NCBI GenBank assembly: GCA_028712885.1
Contig: JAQTPK010000010.1
Location: 14,380-76,825 of the forward strand
Reading direction: 5' to 3'
DNA from: Syntrophales bacterium
Lineage (GTDB): Bacteria > Desulfobacterota > Syntrophia > Syntrophales > UBA4778
Length of the DNA: 62,446 nucleotides
Position numbers and translations under genes: made by a program. Shown here one piece after another: positions 36,903-44,689 of the stretch. A model generated the notes under the pieces. That model was not told the origin of the DNA. It did no database searches and saw only the letters and a list, made by a program, of their open reading frames with translations. Positions within the stretch are counted from its first letter, which is position 1, and each line of letters starts with the position of its first letter.

Positions 36903-38611
36903 TCAGGTTTTCCGCATCCCGGAAGAGAGCGGCGCTGATACTGTTCTCAATTCTGATTATACCGGCGGCCGCTTCCTGCGCTTCGCTCGCCGGAACCGTC
37001 CGGAACGGCGAAGAAGCCGAGGGGGCGTCCCGTAGCGCCTCCTTTCATTATTCCCTCGGCATCCTGAACCTTCTTCAGGGCAACCTCGACGAGGCTGTCT
37101 CCGAATACGAAAACGCCCTGTCCTACGACCGCGGCTCGACGCTTCTGGCAATGGAGCTTGCGGCCCTGCTGGCGAAAAGAGGTCAGGTCGAAAAAGCCCT
37201 CGCCGTCTGCGAGAATGCGCGCGATTACAACCCCGGCAATGTCGAGATCCGGCTCATTCTGGGAGGCATTTATCTCGACCTCAAGAAATACAAGGACGCC
37301 GAGAGGGAATTTCTGAAGGTGATCGAGCTCAAGCCTAAACAGTTCGAGCCCTACCTCTTCCTGAGCATCATTTACGCCGAGGACAAGAAGCTGCGGGAAG
37401 CCGCCAATATTCTGGAAGCACTGATTAAACTGGAGCCCCGCAATTACATGGCCCATTACTATATGGCGCGGGTGTACTCGGATGCCGGAAATTATAATGA
37501 ATCGGAAAAATGGTTTCTGAAGACAATCGAAATCAAACCATCCTTCGAACCCGCCTGGATGGACCTGGCCGCAATGTATGAAAAACGTGATTTGCGGGAA
37601 AAGGCTGCGGGCGTATACAAAAAATTCGCGTCTCTTTACCCCCACCGGCCCGATGCGAAGATCAAGCTCTCACGGCTGCTCATCCGGGACCATAAGTATC
37701 CGGAAGCGGCCGGCATTCTCGAGGAAATGCTGAAGCAGGACCCGGGAGGTAAGGAGCCGCGGTTTAATCTCGGACTGGTATATTTCTTCTGGAAAAAAAA
37801 CGAGCGCGCCGAGCAGATTTTCAAATCGCTTCTCGATGATGATTCCCTCGACCACCGGTCGCGCTTTTTCCTGGCTTCGACTTACGAGGAGTCAAATCAA
37901 AATGCAAAGGCGATGGAGGAGTTCGGAAAAATCCCCCCGGAATCAGATCTGTTCTCCGAAGCCCGGATCCATATCGGAATAATTCTGAAAAAAACCGGGC
38001 GGACGAACGAGGCGATCAAGCTCTTGAGGAAAGAGATCGCTTCCGGAAGAGCCGATTCCGGTATTTACGTTTTTCTCGGGCAGATATACCACGACGAGAA
38101 AGAATTCAAAATGGAAGAAGAGGTTCTGATGCAGGGGCTCGCCAAGTCTCCGCGCAATCCTGATCTGCTCTACCGCCTTGGGGCTCTTTACGAATCTACG
38201 GACCGCTTCCAGGAAAGCATCCAGCAGATGGAGGAGATCTTAAGAGCGGACCCGGAACACTACGAGGCCCTCAATTTCATAGGCTACAGTTACGCAGACC
38301 GGGGGATAAAGCTGGATCAGGCCGAGACCATGATAAAAAAAGCGCTCCAGCTCAGGCCTGGAAACGGCTATATTATAGACAGCATGGGATGGCTGTATTT
38401 CAAGAAGGACGATATTCCGCTCGCCATACGCTACCTGAAGGAGGCTTCCGGTCTGCTCCCGAACGATCCGGTGGTCGCGGAACACCTTGGGGACGCTTAC
38501 CAAAAGGCGGGATCATACCGGGAAGCGCTGCAGGCATACGAGCGGGCGCTGAAGATCAATCCCTTGAGCAAGTCCGTCCCGTTGAAAATAAAACAACTCA
38601 CGACCCGCTGA
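36899..38611 (+). CDS. TPR-repeat lipoprotein
   Basis: The 570-residue protein has a lipoprotein signal (LFSILIIPAAASC, lipid Cys about residue 26) and about 14 tetratricopeptide units to the end, for example AREFLKVIELKPKQFEPYLFLSIIYAED and EEILRADPEHYEALNFIGYSYAD. Likely an envelope scaffold. ATGA overlap with the deacetylase gene. Confidence 0.88.
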   Translation: MIRFSASRKRAALILFSILIIPAAASCASLAGTVRNGEEAEGASRSASFHYSLGILNLLQGNLDEAVSEYENALSYDRGSTLLAMELAALLAKRGQVEKALAVCENARDYNPGNVEIRLILGGIYLDLKKYKDAEREFLKVIELKPKQFEPYLFLSIIYAEDKKLREAANILEALIKLEPRNYMAHYYMARVYSDAGNYNESEKWFLKTIEIKPSFEPAWMDLAAMYEKRDLREKAAGVYKKFASLYPHRPDAKIKLSRLLIRDHKYPEAAGILEEMLKQDPGGKEPRFNLGLVYFFWKKNERAEQIFKSLLDDDSLDHRSRFFLASTYEESNQNAKAMEEFGKIPPESDLFSEARIHIGIILKKTGRTNEAIKLLRKEIASGRADSGIYVFLGQIYHDEKEFKMEEEVLMQGLAKSPRNPDLLYRLGALYESTDRFQESIQQMEEILRADPEHYEALNFIGYSYADRGIKLDQAETMIKKALQLRPGNGYIIDSMGWLYFKKDDIPLAIRYLKEASGLLPNDPVVAEHLGDAYQKAGSYREALQAYERALKINPLSKSVPLKIKQLTTR

Positions 38612-38614
38612 TCG

Positions 38615-39409
38615 ATGCGCGTCTTACGCCCAGTCGCCTTAATCATCGCTGCGGTCTTCATTGCTGCCGCCGGGTGCACTCCCAGGCCGCTGACTCCCTC
38701 CACGGCTGTTCCTCCTTCCGTCTCCGCCGAAAAGGTGCTGGACTCGCTTTCCCGCGAGGACTCCTTTCCCGTCATGCGGACGAGGGCGCGATTCACTTTC
38801 CGGAACCGGGACGGGACTTATTCCGCGCGTCTTGCCCTGGCCCTGCAGAGACCCGCAAACATGCGGGCGGAATCCCTTCCCCTGATAGGAGTTCCCGACT
38901 TATATCTGACGACGAATGGAGACAGCGTCAGGATATTTCTCCCTCGGGAGGGTCGTTTTTACGTCGGCCCCTCCGGCAGGGAAGTGCTGGACCGGTTTCT
39001 GCCGATTCGGATCAGCGAATCCGCCGCCGTTGCCTTGTTGATGGGCGCACCTCCGCCGGTACGGGAGCAGGCCGCCGTATCGAGCGGCAAAATGGATTCG
39101 GGGCTTTACAGGATAGACCGATTCGAGCTGGGCCGGAAAAGGCAGTCTCTATGGGTCGACCTCGCGACCTTGAGTCTCGTTAGAGTAGAGGAATTCGGCG
39201 CATCGGGCGAAACGGAATGGGAAGCGGTCCTGCAGGGACACAGGACCGTGGCGGCGTCGCGAATACCCGGACAGATACATATCTCGTTCCCCGAACCCGA
39301 AACGGCGGAAATTGAAATTCGCATGGGGGAGAGCGAATTCTCAGCCAGGGAACCCGGTCTCTTTGAACTTGAACAGCCTCCCGGGATCACCCCCACACCA
39401 CTTGAGTAA
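38615..39409 (+). CDS. LolB-like / DUF4292 lipoprotein
   Basis: The 264 residues start with a lipoprotein signal (VFIAAAGC, lipid Cys at 21). The rest is a beta-rich fold with RTRARFTFRNRDGTYSARLALALQRPANMRAESLPLIG and LYLTTNGDSVRIFLP, similar to the LolA/LolB-type half-barrel that carries lipoproteins to the outer membrane. Three bases after the TPR gene, last of the operon. LolB function is likely but not certain. Confidence 0.72.
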   Translation: MRVLRPVALIIAAVFIAAAGCTPRPLTPSTAVPPSVSAEKVLDSLSREDSFPVMRTRARFTFRNRDGTYSARLALALQRPANMRAESLPLIGVPDLYLTTNGDSVRIFLPREGRFYVGPSGREVLDRFLPIRISESAAVALLMGAPPPVREQAAVSSGKMDSGLYRIDRFELGRKRQSLWVDLATLSLVRVEEFGASGETEWEAVLQGHRTVAASRIPGQIHISFPEPETAEIEIRMGESEFSAREPGLFELEQPPGITPTPLE

Positions 39410-39500
39410 GGGCACAAGGCTAAAGGCATAAGGCATGAGGCCAAAAGAAGAGACCTTCCGGTCAGTTCACCCTTTTGCCTTCTGCCCTTTACCCTTAGCC
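39410..39500. repeat. Convergent heptamer tracts forming an inverted repeat
   Basis: GGCACAAGGCTAAAGGCATAAGGC faces TTTTGCCTTCTGCCCTTTACCCTTAGCC between two convergent genes. The seven-base units read AAGGC(T/A)A on one side and GCCTTT-like on the other, giving an imperfect long hairpin that may stop transcription from both operons. Confidence 0.55.
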
Positions 39501-39509
39501 CCGCAATTC

Positions 39510-40316
39510 CTATTTCATTTCCGCCAGTCTGGCTTTCGCGATTCTGGCCTGGTTTGAATTAGGATGGTCCCTGATTACCCGCTGCAGCAGCAGTTTCGCG
39601 CTGGATTTGTCCCCCAGCTTCTGGAATGAAAGCCCCTGCTTCAGCAGGGCATGCGGCAGCTTGTCGCTTCCGCTGAAGCCTTTTATAAGTTTTTCATACT
39701 CGAGAATGGCTTTCTCGAATTTTCCCTCGGCGTAATAGCATTCCCCGATCCAGAACTGCGCGTTATCGGAATACTCCGCTTTAGGAAAGAGTTCGAGGAA
39801 TCTCTGAAATTCTTTCCTCGAATCTTCGTAACGGCCCTCTTTAAAAGCCTTCTGCGCGGATGAATAAACCGCCTCCCGGCTTGCCTTGCCGTTTTTTACC
39901 GGGCCGTTTGCCTTTTCGCTTTGTTTGTCACCCGTCTCCAGGTGCCCCTCGCCTTTTTTATTGACCCCGAGAAAATTTTCCAGGAAATTAATCCTGAAGG
40001 CCAGCTCGTTAAGCCTGGCGTCACGCGTTTTCGAGGAGGCAAGCTCTTTTCTTAATTCCTCGACTGCGCCTTTCATGTTCCGGAGGGCATCCCGGATCTC
40101 GATCATATCCGCTCCGGTATCCGCCTGGAACTTCCTGAGAGCCTTTACACTCTCCCTTGTTTCCTCGAGGTTCTGCTCGATCTTGGCGAGACTCTCCCTA
40201 AGCTCCAAAACTCTGTGGTCCAGACCTCCCTGAACTTTCTTCAGTTCGTCGGTCGTGGCACAGGAAACAAGACACACCAATAGGGCGGAAAGAAAACCAA
40301 TCCTGATTTTGTTCAA
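39510..40316 (-). CDS. cpoB: Tol-Pal system protein CpoB (YbgF)
   Basis: The 268-residue protein has a lipoprotein-like signal (LLVCLVSC, Cys19), a trimeric coiled coil (about 25-100) and C-terminal TPRs (AVYSSAQKAFKEGRYEDSRKEFQRFLELFP). CpoB coordinates Tol with peptidoglycan synthesis. Last gene of the tol operon, 16 bases after pal. A lipid anchor differs from the E. coli soluble form. Confidence 0.88.
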   Translation of the reverse strand: MNKIRIGFLSALLVCLVSCATTDELKKVQGGLDHRVLELRESLAKIEQNLEETRESVKALRKFQADTGADMIEIRDALRNMKGAVEELRKELASSKTRDARLNELAFRINFLENFLGVNKKGEGHLETGDKQSEKANGPVKNGKASREAVYSSAQKAFKEGRYEDSRKEFQRFLELFPKAEYSDNAQFWIGECYYAEGKFEKAILEYEKLIKGFSGSDKLPHALLKQGLSFQKLGDKSSAKLLLQRVIRDHPNSNQARIAKARLAEMK

Positions 40317-40332
40317 ACTCTTACCTCAAACG

Positions 40333-40878
40333 TTATTTCCCGGTCAGGACGAAATGGGCGTTCCTGTTTTTCGCCCAAGCCTCTTCAGTATGTCCGGGAT
40401 CTACAGGACGTTCCTCGCCGTAGCTGATTGTGCTGATTCTCTTCTTGGCGATGCCGAGACCCATCAGGTATTTCGCCGCGCTCTGGGCTCTGCGCTCGCC
40501 GAGGGCCAAGTTGTATTCCGCAGTGCCTCTTTCATCGGCGTTGCCTTCTACCCTGACGCCGGCCGCCGGGTTAGCATTCAGGTAATTTGCAAGTTTCTTA
40601 AGGGTTTCTCTGGCTTCCGGTTTGACATTATACTTATCAAAATCGAAGTAAATGTAATCGAAGCCCGCGATCGCCGCAGCCGCTTCGGCGTCCTTCTTCT
40701 CGGCCTCCTTCACCGCCTGTTCCTTGGCTGCCTGCTCCGCTTCTGCTTTTTTCTCAGGGGAGAGCTGCTTCTCTTCCCCCTCTTTCACGGCTGCTTTCTT
40801 CGCGCATCCGACCGAAAACGCCAACGAGAAACTCAGTATCAGTGCAAAAAAAATGAAAAGCAGACTTCTCTTTCGCAT
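40333..40878 (-). CDS. pal: Peptidoglycan-associated lipoprotein Pal
   Basis: The 181-residue protein has a lipoprotein signal (SLAFSVGC, Cys25), an Ala/Glu/Lys-rich linker (30-70) and an OmpA-like domain (IYFDFDKYNVKPEA, GNADERGTAEYNLALGERRAQSAAKYL). It anchors the outer membrane to peptidoglycan and binds TolB. The ATG at 40878 has AAAGGAGAAGG upstream. Confidence 0.95.
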   Translation of the reverse strand: MRKRSLLFIFFALILSFSLAFSVGCAKKAAVKEGEEKQLSPEKKAEAEQAAKEQAVKEAEKKDAEAAAAIAGFDYIYFDFDKYNVKPEARETLKKLANYLNANPAAGVRVEGNADERGTAEYNLALGERRAQSAAKYLMGLGIAKKRISTISYGEERPVDPGHTEEAWAKNRNAHFVLTGK

Positions 40879-40959
40879 AAAACCTTCTCCTTTCAACGAT
40901 TTAGGTCTTCTTCCCGGTAAGCCCGTCACTATAAATAACACATCATCCGAAAAGTTCAA

Positions 40960-42246
40960 TCAAAAATTTAGGTGGGGAGACCAATTAGGATACATATATT
41001 TATCCATTCCGGAATGGATAATCCTGAAATTGGAACCATTGGAATTCATTATGCACAGTCTCGATTTGCCGCCGGTTGTCGACACGAAGGCGATATAGCG
41101 GCCGTCGGGCGACCAGGAAGGGGAGTCATTCCTGCCGCTCCCGGTAAGCTGCGTCAGTTGCCCTCCTTCCGGATTCATCGTGAGGATCTGGAAATTTCCG
41201 CCGCGCATCCCTTCAAAAACAATTTTGTCCCCCTTCGGAGACCAGCGGGGAGATGTATTGTAATTGCCCTCGTAAGTGATCCTTTTCACGTTATATCCGT
41301 TCGCATCCATTACGTATATCTGGGGAGAACCCGAACGGTTCGAAACGAAAGCTACTTTCGTCCCGTCCGGCGACCAGCAGGGAGAAACATCGATGGAGGC
41401 GTCGTTAGTGAGCCTGTATTTCTTTCCGTTGAGTTGATTGAAAACATACAGTTCCTCGTTTCCGTCACGGCTTAAAGTGACCAGCAGGGAACGGCCGTCG
41501 GAGGACCATGGACCGCACAGATTCAGTCCGCTCTCATTGGAAAGTAGGTGATCCGGACCGCCCCTGGCCTCTATTACGAAAAGGTCCGGATTGCCCCTTT
41601 TATACGAGGTGAAAGATATCCGCCGCCCGTCTGGTGACCAGTGGGGGAGGATCGACAGGGCGCGATAATTGGTCAACCGGGTCAGGTCCGTACCGTCGAA
41701 GTTTATTGTGAAGATTTCGGAATTTTTGCCTTTTTTTCCTGCAAAGGCAATCCGGGTATCAAAGACTCCTGCTTCCCCGGTCAGCGCCAGCATGATCTCG
41801 CTGGCAAACCGCATCACCATGGCGCGTTTGTCCCGGGCGGTTCCGGTATATCTTTTGAAAACCAGCGATTTACCCTGGGTCACATCGAACAGGTGAAAAT
41901 CGGAAGAAAGTATATTGCCTTCGTTGCGTACTGCCCCCTTGACCAGAGATTCGGCCCCGATAGCGGTCCAGTCGGCGAACCTGATGCCGCCGGTTCCCGT
42001 ATCCAGAAAAGCCTTTTTGTCTATGATCTGAAAATAACCGGTGAGTTTCAGGAATTTCCCGAGCTGATCAGGAAACCAGATGGAATGCCCCTCCCTGTCC
42101 ACCGGACAGTAGAAGTCGGTTATGGCGATCGGAAATTTCGGAAGGCTCGGAGAATCTATATCGATATAAACCCGCCCGTACGTATCCTGAAGACAGGGCG
42201 TCATGAAAAAAATGAGAATCGAACCGATTGCGATTTTCTTCAACAT
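40960..42246 (-). CDS. tolB: TolB, periplasmic beta-propeller
   Basis: The 428-residue protein has an N-terminal signal peptide, an alpha/beta domain (30-170) and a six-bladed propeller with repeated SPDG(R/T)(R/K)I.F.S..(S/R)G motifs (HWSPDGRRISFTSY, CWSPDGTKVAFVSN, RWSPKGDKIVFEG, SWSPDGRYIAFVST). It bridges TolA and Pal. Confidence 0.95.
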   Translation of the reverse strand: MLKKIAIGSILIFFMTPCLQDTYGRVYIDIDSPSLPKFPIAITDFYCPVDREGHSIWFPDQLGKFLKLTGYFQIIDKKAFLDTGTGGIRFADWTAIGAESLVKGAVRNEGNILSSDFHLFDVTQGKSLVFKRYTGTARDKRAMVMRFASEIMLALTGEAGVFDTRIAFAGKKGKNSEIFTINFDGTDLTRLTNYRALSILPHWSPDGRRISFTSYKRGNPDLFVIEARGGPDHLLSNESGLNLCGPWSSDGRSLLVTLSRDGNEELYVFNQLNGKKYRLTNDASIDVSPCWSPDGTKVAFVSNRSGSPQIYVMDANGYNVKRITYEGNYNTSPRWSPKGDKIVFEGMRGGNFQILTMNPEGGQLTQLTGSGRNDSPSWSPDGRYIAFVSTTGGKSRLCIMNSNGSNFRIIHSGMDKYMYPNWSPHLNF

Positions 42247-42345
42247 TACGTAAATCCTTTAAACCTGAGGGTTCGAGGGTTCCAGTGTTTCCGTATAAGA
42301 TCACTTGAAACCTTGGCCCTCGGTCCCTTGATCCCTTATGAAGTT

Positions 42346-43101
42346 TTAACGTATTTCCGCGGAATGGAACCGGATTCCCACTTCGATGTTGCTTTCCCGC
42401 AACGATTCCGGAAAGTGCGGGAAGGGACCCGCTTTGCGCACGGCTCTCCATGCAGACTGATCGAAATATCGGTTTCCGGAACTTTTTTCGTACTGGAGGG
42501 AGGAAATGCTGCCGTCCCTGAGAATGCGAACAGTTATGACTGTTTCCAGGTTCTGTGCCGGTACTACGCCTCTGGGGAGAGCCCATTGCCCCTTTATTCT
42601 CGCCCAAATAACGGCATAATAGCGGTTAAGCTCCGGTGTCGCCGCCGGCTGTTTCCCGGCGGACGCGGAAGGCATTACCGGACCGGGCTGGGCGGCTAAC
42701 TTTTTTCTGACGTCTTCGATAGCCCTTTCGATTTTCCTGGACTCCTCTCTCGGAAGCGGCGAATGCCTGACCGCGGTATCAGGAAGGCGATCCGCCTCCT
42801 TTTTCAATACCACCTGCCGGTCTCTCGGGGTTACGGCGGCAATATCCCTGGAGAGACGGGATGTTGATTTCCTTTCCTGAAAATCAGCGGGAACGCTGAC
42901 AAGATCCACCGTATAGACCGGGCCGAAAGTCCATTTCTTCGCCGGCATGGAGGGCAGGAGAATCGCGAAGGACAGGAAAAAGGCATGAAGAAGGAAAGAT
43001 ACGAGGATCATGCCGGGCCAACGAAGATCACTTTTCATTTCCCGCAGCTGACCATAGTATATTTTGAATACGGACCGTACGGCAGTCCGGGCGCAAAGCA
43101 T
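42346..43101 (-). CDS. tolA: TolA-like protein with TonB C-terminal domain
   Basis: The 251-residue protein has one N-terminal membrane helix (about 31-53, MILVSFLLHAFFLSFAILLPS), a proline and charged region, a short helical stretch (KIERAIEDVRKKL) and a TonB/TolA C-terminal domain (RIKGQWALPRGVV, TVRILRDGSISSLQYEKSSGN). It is much shorter than E. coli TolA, whose helical stalk spans the periplasm. The ATG at 43038 (MKSDLRWPGM) is an alternative start. Confidence 0.88.
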   Translation of the reverse strand: MLCARTAVRSVFKIYYGQLREMKSDLRWPGMILVSFLLHAFFLSFAILLPSMPAKKWTFGPVYTVDLVSVPADFQERKSTSRLSRDIAAVTPRDRQVVLKKEADRLPDTAVRHSPLPREESRKIERAIEDVRKKLAAQPGPVMPSASAGKQPAATPELNRYYAVIWARIKGQWALPRGVVPAQNLETVITVRILRDGSISSLQYEKSSGNRYFDQSAWRAVRKAGPFPHFPESLRESNIEVGIRFHSAEIR

Positions 43102-43105
43102 CTGC

Positions 43106-43531
43106 TCATCTGCGCTCCCCTTTCGGGGGCTCTGTGATCATGCCGAGCTTGTCTATTCCGGCCCGCCTCGCCTCCGACATAACCTGGACAACGAAACCGT
43201 ATGGCACTTCTTTGTCGGCCCGCAAGAAAACTTCCCTCTCGATGCGGTGCTTGAAAATGCTCTCGAGCTTCGATCCGAATTCAGTCAGGGTAGTCCGATA
43301 ATTGTTGATGTATATCTCTTTTTTGCCATTGACGGTGATCACAAGCTTTTCTTCCCCGACGTCCACGCTCTTGGCCCTTACCGCGGGCAAATTGACGTCT
43401 ATGCCTGTTTGAAGCATCGGGGCCGTCACCATGAATATTATCAGCAGAACCAGCACGACATCCACAAGAGGAGTTACGTTTATTTCGGAAACCAGCTTGT
43501 TTTCCGACTGTCGTTTTCTTCGATTTATCAT
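43106..43531 (-). CDS. tolR: TolR (ExbD family)
   Basis: The 141-residue protein has one membrane helix with the channel Asp in INVTPLVDVVLVLLIIFMVTAP and a periplasmic ExbD domain with LRADKEVPYGFVVQVM. With TolQ it converts ion motive force into motion of TolA. Confidence 0.95.
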   Translation of the reverse strand: MINRRKRQSENKLVSEINVTPLVDVVLVLLIIFMVTAPMLQTGIDVNLPAVRAKSVDVGEEKLVITVNGKKEIYINNYRTTLTEFGSKLESIFKHRIEREVFLRADKEVPYGFVVQVMSEARRAGIDKLGMITEPPKGERR

Positions 43532-43559
43532 TTAAGAGAGAAATCCTGGGATATGATTA

Positions 43560-43689
43560 CGGGGCTAAGGGCTAAGGGCTGAAAACATATTAAACTCTTT
43601 CCCCTTAAACGGATATGCCTTTCGCCTTTCGCCTTTCGCCTTTCGCCTTTCGCCTTTCGCCTAAAGTCTAACGTCTGATGTCTAACGTC
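43560..43689. repeat. Heptanucleotide tandem tracts inside the tol operon
   Basis: Three tracts fill the tolQ-tolR gap: GGGCTAA repeats near 43561-43583, six perfect copies of GCCTTTC at 43617-43658, and four copies of GTCTAAC-type units at about 43666-43693 that run into the tolQ stop codon. Period is exactly seven, so length change in multiples other than three would matter only in coding DNA; here it alters spacing. Confidence 0.85.
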
Positions 43690-44418
43690 TCATTTATTAA
43701 CATAAAACCGTTCGATGATGTTGAGGAGCTCCGACGAAAAATTATCCGTTTCGAGCATTACCTTTCTTATCCTGTTCTGGAAATAATTGTAGAAGACAAC
43801 GGCCGGAATGGCAGCAGCCAGTCCCGCTGCGGTGGCGATAAGCGCTTCGGAAATCCCGGGCGCCACTACGGCCAGCGTCGCAGTCCCCCTGGCCCCTATG
43901 CCCCTGAACGCGTCCATTATCCCCCAGACGGTGCCGAAAAGACCGATAAAGGGGCAGGCGCTGCCCGTTGTCGCGAGAAATCCGAGTGCCGTCTCTATCC
44001 GTGTCTGCTCCGATCCGGACGCCCTGTTCAACGCGCGCTCTATACTGTCGATCCCCCGGATCTCATAAGAACCTTCCGCACCTCTGGGACCGCCTTTTTT
44101 CTTCGCATTTTTTTCCAATTCATCGTAACCCGCGCGGAACACCTCCGCAATAGTCGAATTTCTGAATTTATTTGCTTCCGGAGCTATCTGGGACAGGCTC
44201 GTCCCTTTCATGTAAGATTCGATAAACTGTTCGTTTTCACGCTCCGCCTGACGGACAAGCTTGAATTTCATGAGGATCACAGCCCAGGAAACTACCGAAA
44301 AAACCAGAAGAAGCAGCAGGACGAATTGCACCATCGGTCCCGCGCCCAGGATCATGCTCACGGTATCGCTCTGGAAATGCGCCCCCGCGTCCGCTGAAGC
44401 CGCAAATACTTCTGTCAT
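43690..44418 (-). CDS. tolQ: TolQ (ExbB family)
   Basis: The 242-residue protein has three membrane helices (about 24-46, 145-170, 185-210), with GLFGTVWGIMDAF and GISEALIATAAGLAAAIPAVVFYNYF, the conserved proton-channel helices of MotA/ExbB/TolQ. First gene of tolQRAB-pal-cpoB. Confidence 0.95.
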   Translation of the reverse strand: MTEVFAASADAGAHFQSDTVSMILGAGPMVQFVLLLLLVFSVVSWAVILMKFKLVRQAERENEQFIESYMKGTSLSQIAPEANKFRNSTIAEVFRAGYDELEKNAKKKGGPRGAEGSYEIRGIDSIERALNRASGSEQTRIETALGFLATTGSACPFIGLFGTVWGIMDAFRGIGARGTATLAVVAPGISEALIATAAGLAAAIPAVVFYNYFQNRIRKVMLETDNFSSELLNIIERFYVNK

Positions 44419-44689
44419 TAATATGCTCCCTTATTACTTGAATGTACTCACCCTGTGGCAATAGTAGGAAGTAGTAATGTAATTCAGCTTGTATGTCAAA
44501 CATTAATACAAAATTCGGACCAGATCATAAATAAGTTCAGGGTTCCGAGTTCCGATTCAACCGAACGGCTATGCTTCAGCTGATCTTGTATCAGGATTAA
44601 CTTCGAATTCTGTGATCTAAAACGGTTAACTTCAGGCAGGAAGGATAAGAATGCAGATAATTTCAAATTGAATCGTAGTCTTCAAAGCA

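Noticed and set aside
43617-43658. CRISPR-like array
   Set aside because: Units are seven bases, contiguous, with no spacers and no cas genes.
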